From Methylococcaceae bacterium UBA7658 (lineage in GTDB: Bacteria > Pseudomonadota > Gammaproteobacteria > Methylococcales > Methylomonadaceae): a DNA stretch of 19,899 nucleotides. The notes under the pieces are model-generated. The model did not search any database, was not told where the DNA came from, and saw nothing but the letters and a program-made list of their open reading frames with translations. Below are positions 7,635-16,153 of this stretch, one piece after another (position 1 is the stretch's first letter; each line of letters opens with the position of its first letter). Where the stretch lies: the NCBI GenBank assembly GCA_002483425.1, contig DLHW01000028.1, positions 89,010 through 108,908 of the forward strand. The letters are read 5' to 3'. The position numbers and the translations under genes were made by a program.

Positions 7635-7663
7635 CTGTCCCGGCCCCATATAGGCCGGGACAG
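7635..7663 (+). terminator. Hairpin terminator after the secreted Pro/Ala-rich gene
   Basis: A perfect 11-base-pair stem (CTGTCCCGGCC with its complement) closes a 7-base loop, starting 12 bases after the stop codon. The tract that follows (TAAAACTTTCC) is only weakly T-rich, so this may be an imperfect intrinsic terminator or an mRNA 3' end stabiliser. It also lies beyond the end of the facing symporter pseudogene. Confidence 0.65.
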
Positions 7664-7683
7664 TAAAACTTTCCATCAAAAAT

Positions 7684-8572
7684 TCAATTCTTGAAATAGC
7701 GGTCGGTTTCTTCTTTTACTACTTTCGATAGCAGCAACAAACCGATAAGGTTCGGTAAGTCCATCATCCCGTTCATCAAGCCGGAAAAATTCCAAACGAA
7801 TTCCAAATTCATCATGGTCCCGGCAATAACGCGGGCGATAAATATAACCCGGTAAATACGGATGGAACGTGAACCCAATATATACTCAATTGCTTTTCGA
7901 CGTAATAATTCCATCCGATTAATGTGGAATGGGCAAACAAGCACGTCGATAAGCTGACAATCACCTCTAAGGTTAACACCAACAATCCCGAGTCGACGTA
8001 GCCGAGAATCATAAACGGCGCCAAAATCGAAGGATAGAGCGGATGCCGCCCAAAATCACCAAGGCAGTCAATACCGTCAGCACCACGCCGGTTATCCAAG
8101 GCTGGATATGAAAGGTCGCTTTAAAAAATCTTGGCGGTGGCCTGGGTCATGCCGCCGATACCGAAAGTCGCCAACGCCGTAAACACGGCGAACAGCCAGC
8201 CTAGCCAGGGCAAGCCAGCGCCTTTGCTCAGATAATACATGGGACCGCCGCGCATTCCGTGCTCGCCTTTTTCCCGGTATTTGACCGCCACACCGCTTCG
8301 GAGTATTTCGTGACCATACCCACACCAGGCCGGTCATCCACATCCAAAATACGGCGCCGGACCCGCCCAAAGAAATTGCCGTCGCCACGCCGACAATATT
8401 GCCGATGCCAACTGTGGCGTCCAAGGCTGTCATCAGTGCGGCGAAATGCGTAATGTCGCCGTCATGTCCGTGACCCTTATGCCAAAGCCAAAGCGCGGAA
8501 CTGCAAGCTTTTCAGCAAAATAGTCAAATACAGTTAGGAGCCGACCAGCAAAGTCAGCCCTTATACCTAACC
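7684..8572 (-). pseudogene. Decayed sodium:alanine symporter (AGCS family)
   Basis: Three reading frames on the - strand together spell an AGCS-family transporter. Around 8433-8335 is MTALDATVGIGNIVGVATAISLGG then AVFWMWMTGL, the family's signature region. Around 8000-7900 is LTLEVIVSLSTCLFAHSTLIGWNYYVEKQL. Near 7770-7684 is GLMNGMMDLPNLIGLLLLSKVV, close to the usual C-terminus. Upstream, to about 8572, fragments such as LTLLVGS and LKSLQFRALALA fit the N-terminal part but are broken by in-frame stops. Several frameshifts and missing segments make an intact product impossible; the remaining length (about 0.9 kb) is also shorter than a normal gene of about 1.3-1.5 kb. The 5' boundary is approximate. 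Confidence 0.85.
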
Positions 8573-8989
8573 GGATAAAGTGGAGATGAATGATTCTAGG
8601 GAAGTTGACATAATTTTAAATGGCGGTTTAGGTGGGTGCGCAACGGTTTCCAGTTATGTTTTCATAGATCAACCTATCAGCCTTACTGTTATTGAACGAA
8701 GCGATAGATGAGTAGCGTATTACGCCGGATGAAAAATGTAAACATTCGGTCCGACATCAAATAAGAAATTGCGCGTCTTACAGTTTTTTATAAAGAATAG
8801 CCAGTATTTCAATAAGTTTGTTAGGATTATTAAAGTCTGAACTCATTAATACTCAAAATTGTTGATTATTTATGACATAGGCGTAAATTTACTATTTAGA
8901 AGTATTTATCTTGTATTAACATTACATTGAATACTTGCGTATAGAAACTCCGCTTTTGCCGGGCCCTATAACCCATTGAGGATGAAAAA
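8573..8989. other. Non-coding AT-rich stretch upstream of the propeller gene
   Basis: No credible open frame, RNA gene or repeat is visible in these 417 bases. The left part may be the eroded start and promoter of the symporter pseudogene. The right 150 bases are AT-rich and presumably hold the promoter of the gene starting at 8990, but no convincing -35/-10 pair stands out. Confidence 0.5.
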
Positions 8990-10702
8990 ATGAAAGGCTA
9001 TTCGTTTCGTAATTTTTACTGGGGCTGCTGTGTAGCTTTTCTTTTTCTCCACAGCTCGCTCAGTTTGAGCGGTGAAACGGCTAGGGTTAGCATTGGACCG
9101 GGTGGAGAACAAGGAGATAATATCAGTTATCTTTCATCGATTAGCGCCAATGGCCGGTGGCTGGCTTTTAATTCCGATGCTGGCAATTTGGTGCAGGATG
9201 ACACGAATAACTCGACGGACATTTTTGTGCATGACCGCGTAGCTGGAGCTACCGAGAGGGTCAGCGTAGCTTCATCCGGCGAACAAGGTAACTTCCATAC
9301 CCGCAATGAACCCAGTATCAGTGCGGACGGACGCTGGGTAGCGTTTGCTTCGGCCGCCGATAATTTAATCGATGGCGACACTAACAATAGCTATGATGTG
9401 TTTGTGCATGACCGGATTACGCATGAGACGACGGCTGTTAGCGTCAATAATAATGGCGTTATAGGAAACCATCACAGTTGGGAGCCGAGCTTAAGCGCGG
9501 ACGGCAGGTGGGTGGCCTTTTACTCGGAAGCGAGCAATTTTGATGTAAAAGATACCAATCGCTATAGCGATATTTATCTACATGACCGCCTCACACATAA
9601 AACGAAACGCATCAGCGTTAATTCCAATGGAGTTCTCTCCGACGGATGGAGCGAATCGCCCAAAGTTAGCGCCGATGGCCGGTTTATTGCTTATGCGTCC
9701 AGCGCGAATAATTTGGTAGAAGGTGACACCAATAGCTTGCCCGATATTTTTGTCTATGACCGGATTAGCCGGATCACGACTAGAGTCAGCGTTAATTCTA
9801 AGGGAGAGCAAGCTGAACACGGAACTGCCGTACAATCGCCATCGGGTATTGGCATCAGCGCGAACGGCAGGTGGGTTTCGTTTGAGTCCTATGCCGATAA
9901 TTTGGTCGATGGCGATACCAACGGTTCCCACGATGTTTTTCTTCGGGATCGTTTGTTGGGTACAACCGTTAGGGCCAGCGAAAATCCAAACGGTTCTGAA
10001 GGTAATAACTACAGTGTGCACTCCAGCCTCAGCGCCGATGGCCGTTATGTTGCATTTGAGTCGTCAGCCAGCAATTTAGTCGAAGACGATGGCAATAACA
10101 TGAATGATGTTTTTGTCTATGACAGATTGAGCCGTCATGTCAAACGAATCAGTGTAAAATCGAATGGAAGACAAGCGAACAATGCGAGTTTTGCACCTAG
10201 CATAAGCGCTGACGGACGTTGGGTCGGGTTTGCATCTTTTGCCAATAACCTTGTAAATGACGATACGAATGGTCAATTTGATGTGTTTGTGCGCGATATG
10301 GCTTTAATTACCGCTTATCAAGGCGATGTGTCGATTGCGATCACTCAACAACCGGAAGCGCTTGTTAAAGATACGACGGGAATCTACACATTTACTGTCA
10401 CGAATAATGGGCCGGACACTATTTATCAAGTAAAAATGACCCACCTAATTTCAAATGGATTAGTTACGGGGTTTACTCCGAGTCAAGGCAACTGCCGCCG
10501 GAATGCAACAATCAGCCTTTGTAACCTTCAGCAGTTGAACAGCGGAGAAAGCCTTACATTGCAAGTCCAGACCAAGGCTATCTGGGATAAATTGAGGCAG
10601 CAACTTACCGTTGCGAGCGCAGCTAGATCTGATCCTAGCCCTGAAAATAACTCGGTTACTATTGAACACCCGTCTTGCCAAGCCCATAACTGCGGCGCGT
10701 GA
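8990..10702 (+). CDS. Secreted seven-repeat TolB/PD40-like beta-propeller protein with DUF11 domain
   Basis: The 570-residue protein starts with a signal-like segment (residues 1-28, hydrophobic core at 13-27). Seven imperfect repeats of about 58 residues follow, from roughly residue 32 to 440. Each has the pattern RxSVxxxGxxxN...SxSADGRWVAFxSxAxNLVxxDTNxxxDVFVxDR. The SADGRWVAF segment is the TolB/PD40 blade signature, so seven repeats suggest a closed seven-bladed propeller. The D-x-DTN-x3-D segment is calcium-site-like. Residues about 445-560 form a DUF11-type Ig-like domain (TFTVTNNGPDTI), with possible disulfides between Cys502 and Cys511 and between Cys563 and Cys568. A GAGG site lies 8 bases before the ATG. 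The function is unknown; a structural, binding or surface role is more likely than catalysis. It is a stand-alone gene facing guaD. Confidence 0.85.
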   Translation: MKGYSFRNFYWGCCVAFLFLHSSLSLSGETARVSIGPGGEQGDNISYLSSISANGRWLAFNSDAGNLVQDDTNNSTDIFVHDRVAGATERVSVASSGEQGNFHTRNEPSISADGRWVAFASAADNLIDGDTNNSYDVFVHDRITHETTAVSVNNNGVIGNHHSWEPSLSADGRWVAFYSEASNFDVKDTNRYSDIYLHDRLTHKTKRISVNSNGVLSDGWSESPKVSADGRFIAYASSANNLVEGDTNSLPDIFVYDRISRITTRVSVNSKGEQAEHGTAVQSPSGIGISANGRWVSFESYADNLVDGDTNGSHDVFLRDRLLGTTVRASENPNGSEGNNYSVHSSLSADGRYVAFESSASNLVEDDGNNMNDVFVYDRLSRHVKRISVKSNGRQANNASFAPSISADGRWVGFASFANNLVNDDTNGQFDVFVRDMALITAYQGDVSIAITQQPEALVKDTTGIYTFTVTNNGPDTIYQVKMTHLISNGLVTGFTPSQGNCRRNATISLCNLQQLNSGESLTLQVQTKAIWDKLRQQLTVASAARSDPSPENNSVTIEHPSCQAHNCGA

Positions 10703-10801
10703 GAACCAACGTTCCGCATTAAATGTATTATCAACCGAGCGGTGGGTATGTTATCCCGTCACGCGAAATTAAGGGAAGCATATTGGTTTTTTACCAACTG
10801 C

Positions 10802-11269
10802 CTAATAAAGCAACCTATCGATTTTACGGTTCCAGATGTCGAATGGTGCGGTTGCATCCGGGAGGGCGATTTGCAGCATGGGGATTTTACGGTTTTGCGG
10901 CGGAATGGCGATTTCGTCGTAGATAAAACTGTCGTCGAAATTGGCGGTGGCGGCGTCGAACCGGTTGCAGGCGAAATACACCCGTTCTAATCTCGACCAG
11001 TAAATGGCGCCTAAACACATGGGGCAAGGCTCGCAACTGGTATAGAGTATACAGCCGGTTAGCTGATAATCGTTCAGCTCTTTACAAGCCGCCCGGATCG
11101 CCAGTATTTCGGCGTGGGCGGTCGGGTCGAGGGCGCTGGTCACTTTGTTGGCGCTGGCGGTGATGACGCGGTTGTTTTTGACGACGACTGCGCCGTAGGG
11201 GCCGCCTTCGCCGCTAGCAACATTCTCCGCCGCCAATCCGATCGCCTGCCGCAAGAAGGTTTCGTGCAT
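10802..11269 (-). CDS. guaD: Guanine deaminase (CDA-fold, GuaD type)
   Basis: This is a zinc-dependent deaminase of the cytidine deaminase fold, closest to Bacillus-type GuaD, which converts guanine to xanthine and ammonia. In the numbering from the GTG at 11275, the zinc site is DPTAHAE (His54, catalytic Glu56) plus CEPCPMC (Cys84, Cys87). The GuaD-specific flanks ACKELNDYQLTGCILYTSCEPCPMCLGAIYWSR and FDDSFIYDEI are retained, and these separate it from the tRNA adenosine deaminase TadA. I prefer the ATG at 11269, since families begin MHETFL, over the GTG two codons upstream. It is the last gene of the four-gene - strand cluster, 13 bases after metA. Its likely role is purine salvage or use of guanine nitrogen. 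Confidence 0.88.
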   Translation of the reverse strand: MHETFLRQAIGLAAENVASGEGGPYGAVVVKNNRVITASANKVTSALDPTAHAEILAIRAACKELNDYQLTGCILYTSCEPCPMCLGAIYWSRLERVYFACNRFDAATANFDDSFIYDEIAIPPQNRKIPMLQIALPDATAPFDIWNRKIDRLLY

Positions 11270-11282
11270 GATCACCAGGCTG

Positions 11283-12347
11283 TTATAAGTTTAGCGGATT
11301 GTTGGGATCGACGCCTTCCATAAAAGGCAAACGCCGGTCTTGATTAGTCAACTGGTATATTTTGCCAAGCCAGTTGTTGAAAACGGCCTTGGCGGTATCG
11401 CGCCATGTAATGTCAAGCTGGTCTACGATCAAATGTTCAGGAAATTCGTCCAGCTTGCCGCCTGATTGTTTGGCGTGTTTCAAGTGTTGTTCGTAATCGA
11501 GCAATAGTCTTTGCACGGCCGGATTAAAGTAATTTTCCGGAAAAGGCGGGTAGGTATCCAACTCGCCGCGGTAATACCGGAGCGCTTCGCGTTTGTATTC
11601 TTTCAACAAGCTGATGTCGTCGTATTCGGGATGGCCTTGGAAATACACGGTTCGGAATCCGTCCGGACTGACCGCCAGATGCACACCGGCCTCTTGGCTG
11701 GCGACCAGCACTTTAAGGCCGTGCTTTTCCATGTCGTCTTGGAATATTTCGTTGAAACGGGAATGCGGCACATCAAAGCGGGTATTGATTTCCGCCACCA
11801 AAGGGTGCGTCCGGTGGAAAGTTTTATGCGAGAAAACCCCCCAGCGTTTCTTTCCGATGGGCGTACGCTCAATGCCGTAGTTGAATTGAATTAAAGCGTG
11901 AGTGGCCAGACAAGAGCACAGAACGGAGGTGATATGCTCAGTGGCCCAGGAAAAGACTTCGGTTAAGGGCTGCCAGAAATCTTCTTGCGCCAGTTTTGCG
12001 CCGACCACGTTAGCCCCGCTGATTATCAAAGCGTCCAAGCCGTCCCGTTTGATTTGTTCGAACGGTTCGTAGTATTTGTCGATGTGGGCTTGCGCTTCGG
12101 GGCTGCGTTTTAAACCTTCAATGGTGAAGATATGCACATGGAATTGCACGATTTGGTTACAGGCGCCCAACAAACGGAGGAACTGCCGTTCGGTCGCTTC
12201 TAGGGCGGCGTCGGGCATCATGTTAAGCAAGCCGACATGCATTTCCCGGATATCTTGGTTTTTCGCGCGTACCGGGTCTAATATTTCCTCGCCTTCTTCT
12301 TGTAAACGCCGGAAAGTTGGTAAATCTGTGTGCGCAATGAGTGGCAT
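11283..12347 (-). CDS. metA: Homoserine O-succinyltransferase (MetA family)
   Basis: MetA acylates homoserine, committing it to methionine synthesis. The 354-residue protein has the family core: LLNMMPDAALEATERQFLRLLG (residues 40-61), the nucleophile region SVLCSCLATHALIQFNYGIER with catalytic Cys146 (aligned with Cys142 of the E. coli enzyme), and YFQGHPEYD with His239 and Glu241 completing the triad. PHSRF at 194-198 is the conserved substrate block. It is longer than E. coli MetA (309 residues), mostly in the C-terminal third. The acyl-donor selectivity region reads GANVVGAKL and lacks the glutamate I associate with acetyl-CoA users, so succinyl is favoured but not certain. It lies 25 bases after a P-loop gene and is followed by guaD. 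Confidence 0.9.
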   Translation of the reverse strand: MPLIAHTDLPTFRRLQEEGEEILDPVRAKNQDIREMHVGLLNMMPDAALEATERQFLRLLGACNQIVQFHVHIFTIEGLKRSPEAQAHIDKYYEPFEQIKRDGLDALIISGANVVGAKLAQEDFWQPLTEVFSWATEHITSVLCSCLATHALIQFNYGIERTPIGKKRWGVFSHKTFHRTHPLVAEINTRFDVPHSRFNEIFQDDMEKHGLKVLVASQEAGVHLAVSPDGFRTVYFQGHPEYDDISLLKEYKREALRYYRGELDTYPPFPENYFNPAVQRLLLDYEQHLKHAKQSGGKLDEFPEHLIVDQLDITWRDTAKAVFNNWLGKIYQLTNQDRRLPFMEGVDPNNPLNL

Positions 12348-12372
12348 GGCTTATATCCGCTGAGTATGCGCT

Positions 12373-13212
12373 TTAACCGCTTAAAGCGTGGGCGACAAGC
12401 CGCAGAAAATCCTCTTCGTTTTGGATTTCGGCGGCGTCGCTGGCGTCAATTGTATAGCCGTATTGGTTGGCAATAGCTTGATAACGCGGCAACCGGGACT
12501 GATATAATTCAGGGAAAACCCAAGTGACGAAATCGTCTGGCGTTATATCATCGGGGCTGGTGTAGTTCTTTAAGCGCATGAACTCCTGAAGTTTTTCGTC
12601 AAGAAACGCTTCCCGGTAATAAAGCGGCTTCGGATCGGTTTTGGCGCGTTGGATAATGGTTTGTTCCAACGCTGGCGGGATTTTGATGTAGAGGATCAGC
12701 GTATGCTGCGCCAGCGTTTCCAATACTTCTAGGTTATCAAGTTCGCAAACGCTGCCGCCCGCATCGTTGATGAAGTGTTTGTAAGCGTAAATATTGTCGG
12801 CCTTGGTGATGAAATCGGGTACGTCTTTCATTGCGGCGACTTCGGCTTGATGGTGCAAGTGTTGGCGGCGTTTAAACTCCTGCAAGGGCAAGCCGTCTAG
12901 GGCGGGATTGCCGAGTTTGCCCAAAAAGGCGGATATCGGCTCCAGGTTTTCCACGGTGATCCGGTTGCGGATATAGATAGAATCGGATCGCAACAGCTTA
13001 CGCAAAAACGGCACTTGCATTGCTTCACGTTTGATATTATCGAGGATCGGTTCTTCCAGGTATTTAGTGCCGATCCGGTAATCGCCCGAATAATGAAACC
13101 ATTTCGACTTCGGCAATTTGTTAGCCAAAGTTGTTTTGCCGGCGCCCGACATTGCCAATAAGGTGATGCGTTTGGATGGCCAGTCCAGGAACTCCTTGGC
13201 GCTCATTTTCAT
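12373..13212 (-). CDS. P-loop NTPase of unknown function
   Basis: The 279-residue protein has a Walker A motif AMSGAGKTT (residues 20-28) near the N-terminus, followed by WFHYSGDYRIG. Together these resemble kinase- or shikimate-kinase-like P-loop folds that phosphorylate or sense a small substrate. The hydrophobic strand TLILYIKIPP (about residues 171-180) and the charged segment after it could hold a lid. There is no signal peptide or membrane segment. I cannot name the family. An AAGGA site precedes the ATG by about 7 bases. It starts 13 bases after the DUF6763-like gene and ends 25 bases before metA, so it is cotranscribed with amino-acid and purine genes. A small hairpin (12369-12388) spans its stop codon. 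Confidence 0.82.
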   Translation of the reverse strand: MKMSAKEFLDWPSKRITLLAMSGAGKTTLANKLPKSKWFHYSGDYRIGTKYLEEPILDNIKREAMQVPFLRKLLRSDSIYIRNRITVENLEPISAFLGKLGNPALDGLPLQEFKRRQHLHHQAEVAAMKDVPDFITKADNIYAYKHFINDAGGSVCELDNLEVLETLAQHTLILYIKIPPALEQTIIQRAKTDPKPLYYREAFLDEKLQEFMRLKNYTSPDDITPDDFVTWVFPELYQSRLPRYQAIANQYGYTIDASDAAEIQNEEDFLRLVAHALSG

Positions 13213-13225
13213 GGTCTTTCCTTAA

Positions 13226-13525
13226 TTAATCCAGGTAATCTTCGATATCCATGTCGTCAAGATTGGGTCTGTGTTCGTCGGTATCGGTATAACCTAAGTC
13301 GTCCGTTTCTAAATCGTCGAAAGGGGCGCTCCAATCTTCAGGGTCTTCGATGTAGTCGAAGGTGGAGGCGTACCAGCTTTCGTTGTCGTATTCGCCGATG
13401 TCGCCGTTGATGTACTGAACTTCAATGGAATCGCTATCCTCTTCAATGTTAATAATCTTGAATTTAAGATTATTTTCCAGATCTTTATACCAACTGCCAA
13501 TGATTGGGTCTGCTATGGTTGTCAT
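13226..13525 (-). CDS. Small acidic DUF6763-like protein
   Basis: The 99-residue protein is strongly acidic (many Asp/Glu, few Lys/Arg) with no signal peptide or membrane segment. The layout matches what I recall of DUF6763: PIIGSWYKDLENNLKFKI at the start, an acidic beta-rich middle with IEVQYINGDIGEYD, and the block DPEDWSAPFDDLETDDLGYTD. The function is unknown. The start at 13525 is set by an exact GGGAGGT ribosome binding site 6 bases upstream; a further 17 codons upstream are open but lack such a site. It is the first gene of the cluster with the P-loop gene, metA and guaD, and diverges from the YjgR-type gene across 238 bases that must hold both promoters. Confidence 0.75.
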   Translation of the reverse strand: MTTIADPIIGSWYKDLENNLKFKIINIEEDSDSIEVQYINGDIGEYDNESWYASTFDYIEDPEDWSAPFDDLETDDLGYTDTDEHRPNLDDMDIEDYLD

Positions 13526-13763
13526 GATGAATACCTCCCAGTTAAACAGGCTTTGCTTTTTGAGAATGGAGATCACAAAAATCTAATCCAATAACTTGAA
13601 TAAAGGCTGATTTCCGAGACATCGCCAATGTTCACGCGCAACCTGCTTTTGTATAACGGAATAACGTTGTTGTCGGGCATAGTTATAGAGGATGTAAGGC
13701 TTTCTTGCAAGAATTTGCTATGCTACGATGCATGCTATTTAAAAACTAAAGAGTTTACTTAAA

Positions 13764-15227
13764 ATGCAACAATTACTCATAGGCGGTCAAGATGGCGTCA
13801 CTGTAACGATGGATGCCGCAATGGGAAACCGGCATGGCATGATTTCGGGAGCCACCGGTACCGGGAAAACAATTACTTTGCAAATTTTGGCGGAAGGTTT
13901 TTCTAAAATCGGCGTTCCGGTTTTCCTCGCCGACATCAAAGGCGATTTATCCGGTATTACCTCGCCGGGTCAACCCAACGACAAAGTTAAGCAGAGAGTG
14001 CAACAAATCGGTATCGCCGATTACCAGCAGCGCGGAAATCCTTCGGTATTTTGGGATATTTTTGCCAAGACCGGACATCCGGTTCGAGCGACGATATCCG
14101 ATATGGGACCTTTGCTGCTCAGTAATCTGCTGGAATTAAACGAGACGCAAACCGGAGTTCTCTATAGTTGTTTTAAGATAGCCGATGATAATGGCTTGCT
14201 GTTATTGGATCTTAAAGATCTACGCGCATTATTGATTTGGATAGGCGGTCAGGCCAACGAACTGCAAGCGGAATACGGCAATATAGCCTCAGCAAGCCTT
14301 GGCGCAATTCAACGCCAGTTACTGGTTTTAGAAGAACAAGGCGCCGAGCATTTTTTCGGCGAACCGGCAATCCAACTGGACGATATCTGTAAAACCGATT
14401 TTTCCGGAAACGGTGTTATCAGCCTCCTCGATGCAACCGATTTGGTGAGTAAATCGCCAAAATTATACGCGACCTTTTTACTCTGGCTGCTATCGGAACT
14501 GTTCGAAAACATGCCCGAAGTAGGGGATGCCGAAAAACCGAAGCTAGTGTTATTTTTTGACGAAGCGCATCTGCTTTTTGAGCAAGCCCCCAAAGCTTTG
14601 ACGGATAAAATCGAACAGATTGTCAGATTAATTCGATCTAAAGGGGTAGGCATTTATTTTATCAGCCAAAGCCCGCTCGATGTGCCCGAAGATATTCTTG
14701 GACAATTAGGGTTGAAAATTCAACATGCGCTACGAGCGTACACGCCGAAAGACCAGCAAGTCATCAAAAGCGTTGCCGGCACCTTCCGGGAAAACCCGAA
14801 AATCGACACGGAAGCCGCGATACAGGAACTTAAAACCGGCGAAGCCTTGGTTTCCGTGTTAAACAAAGATGGCAGTCCGGCGCCTGTCGAACGGATATTG
14901 ATACGTCCGCCCGAATCCCAAATGGGACCTGTCTCGCCAGAGCAAAGGATGGATATGATGTCGAGGTCGCCTTATAAGGGGCGCTACGATGAAGAACTTG
15001 ACAGAGAGTCGGCTTACGAAATGCTCAAAGAAAAAGCCGAGCAGCAAAGGCAGGAAGACGTGGAGGCAGAGGAAGAGAAGAAAGAAAAAAAAGCAGCAGC
15101 CGGGAGTTCGCGGCAACGTCAGACGATAACGGAAGCTTTGATTAAAAATGCTGCGCGCAGCATCGGGACAACCGTCGGAAGGCAGTTAATACGTGGTATT
15201 ATGGGATCTTTGATAGGTAAACGTTAA
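13764..15227 (+). CDS. yjgR: YjgR/DUF853 HerA-like ATPase
   Basis: The 487-residue protein belongs to the DUF853 family of the HerA-FtsK ATPase superfamily, typified by E. coli YjgR; its cellular role is not settled. Walker A is GATGTGKT at residues 29-36, and Walker B is KLVLFFDEAH with Asp266-Glu267. A conserved FLADIKGDLSGI (54-65) and FISQSPLDVPEDILGQLG (299-316) are family blocks. The C-terminus from about 410 is a highly charged helix (AEQQRQEDVEAEEEKKEKK) followed by a short basic tail with GRQLIRGIMGSLIGKR, which may be a membrane- or DNA-contacting helix. No nuclease partner (NurA-like) lies nearby, so a herA-nurA DNA-end-processing role is not supported. Confidence 0.9.
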   Translation: MQQLLIGGQDGVTVTMDAAMGNRHGMISGATGTGKTITLQILAEGFSKIGVPVFLADIKGDLSGITSPGQPNDKVKQRVQQIGIADYQQRGNPSVFWDIFAKTGHPVRATISDMGPLLLSNLLELNETQTGVLYSCFKIADDNGLLLLDLKDLRALLIWIGGQANELQAEYGNIASASLGAIQRQLLVLEEQGAEHFFGEPAIQLDDICKTDFSGNGVISLLDATDLVSKSPKLYATFLLWLLSELFENMPEVGDAEKPKLVLFFDEAHLLFEQAPKALTDKIEQIVRLIRSKGVGIYFISQSPLDVPEDILGQLGLKIQHALRAYTPKDQQVIKSVAGTFRENPKIDTEAAIQELKTGEALVSVLNKDGSPAPVERILIRPPESQMGPVSPEQRMDMMSRSPYKGRYDEELDRESAYEMLKEKAEQQRQEDVEAEEEKKEKKAAAGSSRQRQTITEALIKNAARSIGTTVGRQLIRGIMGSLIGKR

Positions 15228-15514
15228 ACCAGCCAAGATTTATTTTTTGCTCTTTGTATTAAGATTCAAAAAATATTTGCATAGTTTTTAAAAAAAATTA
15301 AAATCTCCTCCGGTTCGAATAGGCACGTGAAAAACGTAGCTTTATCGAACCAATAGCGATACAGAATTATAGTGATGTATTGCTTTTCAATAGAAATGAA
15401 ACTTTAACTACTGCATTGCCGCCGATGTTTTGGTTTGAGACCTTCGTATTGATAATTCAGGCTCGTTTAATTATTGGCGTCGATGCGATTTTCATCAATT
15501 GAGAGGGGATAACT

Positions 15515-15841
15515 ATGAAAATAAATTTTACCTACGCAATTTCTTTATTGTTTTTTAGCATGAGCGCGGTTGCCGATCCGCATTTCGATGAAGCCATTAA
15601 ACACGCTACTGCCGCCGCGCAAGCCAACGATAACGCAAAAATTATCGAGCATTCGTTGCCCGCGCTGGAACATACCATGGCTGGAGCCTTGACCGCTAAA
15701 GGAATAACAAAAACTCATGCGGATGAAGCGACCAAAGCCCTGGAAACCGCGCTCGATCAGGCTAAAGCGAAAAAATCGGATGCGGCGGCGGCCGCTGCTA
15801 AATCGGCAGTCGAACATCTGAACGCAGCCAATAAAAAATAA
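15515..15841 (+). CDS. smbP: SmbP-like small periplasmic metal-binding protein, copy 1
   Basis: The 108-residue precursor has a signal peptide cleaved after Ala20, leaving a mature chain beginning DPHFDEAIKHA. It is Ala-rich and almost wholly helical, like the SmbP four-helix bundle of Nitrosomonas, which binds copper and other divalent metals through surface His and acidic residues. Histidines are at 23, 30, 46, 53, 68 and 101. A low-complexity run of six Ala (90-95) sits in the last helix. The AGAGGGG ribosome binding site is shared in form with copy 2 downstream, consistent with tandem duplication. A likely role is periplasmic copper or nickel buffering, which would matter in a copper-dependent methanotroph; that link is inference. 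Confidence 0.85.
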   Translation: MKINFTYAISLLFFSMSAVADPHFDEAIKHATAAAQANDNAKIIEHSLPALEHTMAGALTAKGITKTHADEATKALETALDQAKAKKSDAAAAAAKSAVEHLNAANKK

Positions 15842-15853
15842 ATTCGTTTTTTA

Positions 15854-15885
15854 GAAGGACGCATGGGTTTCTCCCTGCGTCTTTC
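15854..15885 (+). terminator. Hairpin terminator after smbP copy 1
   Basis: A stem of 10 pairs (GAAGGACGCA with TGCGTCTTTC, one G-U) extends inward through GGG/CCC after a bulged T and closes a short TTTCT-containing loop. It lies 13 bases after the stop codon. There is no long T-run after the stem, so termination may be partial. Confidence 0.65.
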
Positions 15886-15949
15886 TATCAAGATAAAATC
15901 TTTCTGCTATTTTGTTATTCGCCAGTTTTCCATTTCATGTGAAATAAAT

Positions 15950-16021
15950 CGACTTGCCGGGAACAAAAAATAAACCCGCAAGTCGAACCGGTTAGCAATA
16001 CCAAGAGCTGTATGTATTGCT
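15950..16021 (+). promoter_or_regulatory. Two consecutive hairpins upstream of smbP copy 2
   Basis: The first hairpin pairs 15950-15961 (CGACTTGCCGGG) with 15975-15985 across an A-rich loop, with one bulged C. The second is an exact 8-pair stem, AGCAATAC at 15994-16001 with GTATTGCT at 16014-16021, followed by TTGTTAATTTT. The 312-base gap between the two smbP genes holds no other gene. The pair could be an attenuator, a second terminator for copy 1 or an operator region. Confidence 0.4.
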
Positions 16022-16153
16022 TTGTTAATTTTCATAAAACCGTTTATTACCGAGCTGTTGCCGAGACAAAAATTTGGTGTTCTAGAACAAGTGGAAATGT
16101 CCAAAAAAATTTTAGTAACATCCCGGCTATTTATACTAAAGAGGGGATAAATC

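Noticed and set aside
8700..8740. GCGTATTACGCCGG-like stretch resembling a repeat or mobile-element edge
   Set aside because: No second copy or terminal inverted repeat was found in the window, and no transposase remnant lies nearby.
9578..10021. 147-codon open frame antisense to the propeller gene
   Set aside because: It mirrors the repeats of the coding strand and has no independent coding signs.
12369..12388. Perfect 8-pair hairpin with a 4-base loop spanning the stop of the P-loop gene
   Set aside because: It is short and AT-rich with no T tract, and the next gene starts 25 bases later, so it is not convincing as a terminator.
15312..15351. 7-base inverted repeat GGTTCGA / TCGAACC upstream of smbP copy 1
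   Set aside because: The arms are short and 26 bases apart; a match of this size is expected by chance in this much sequence.
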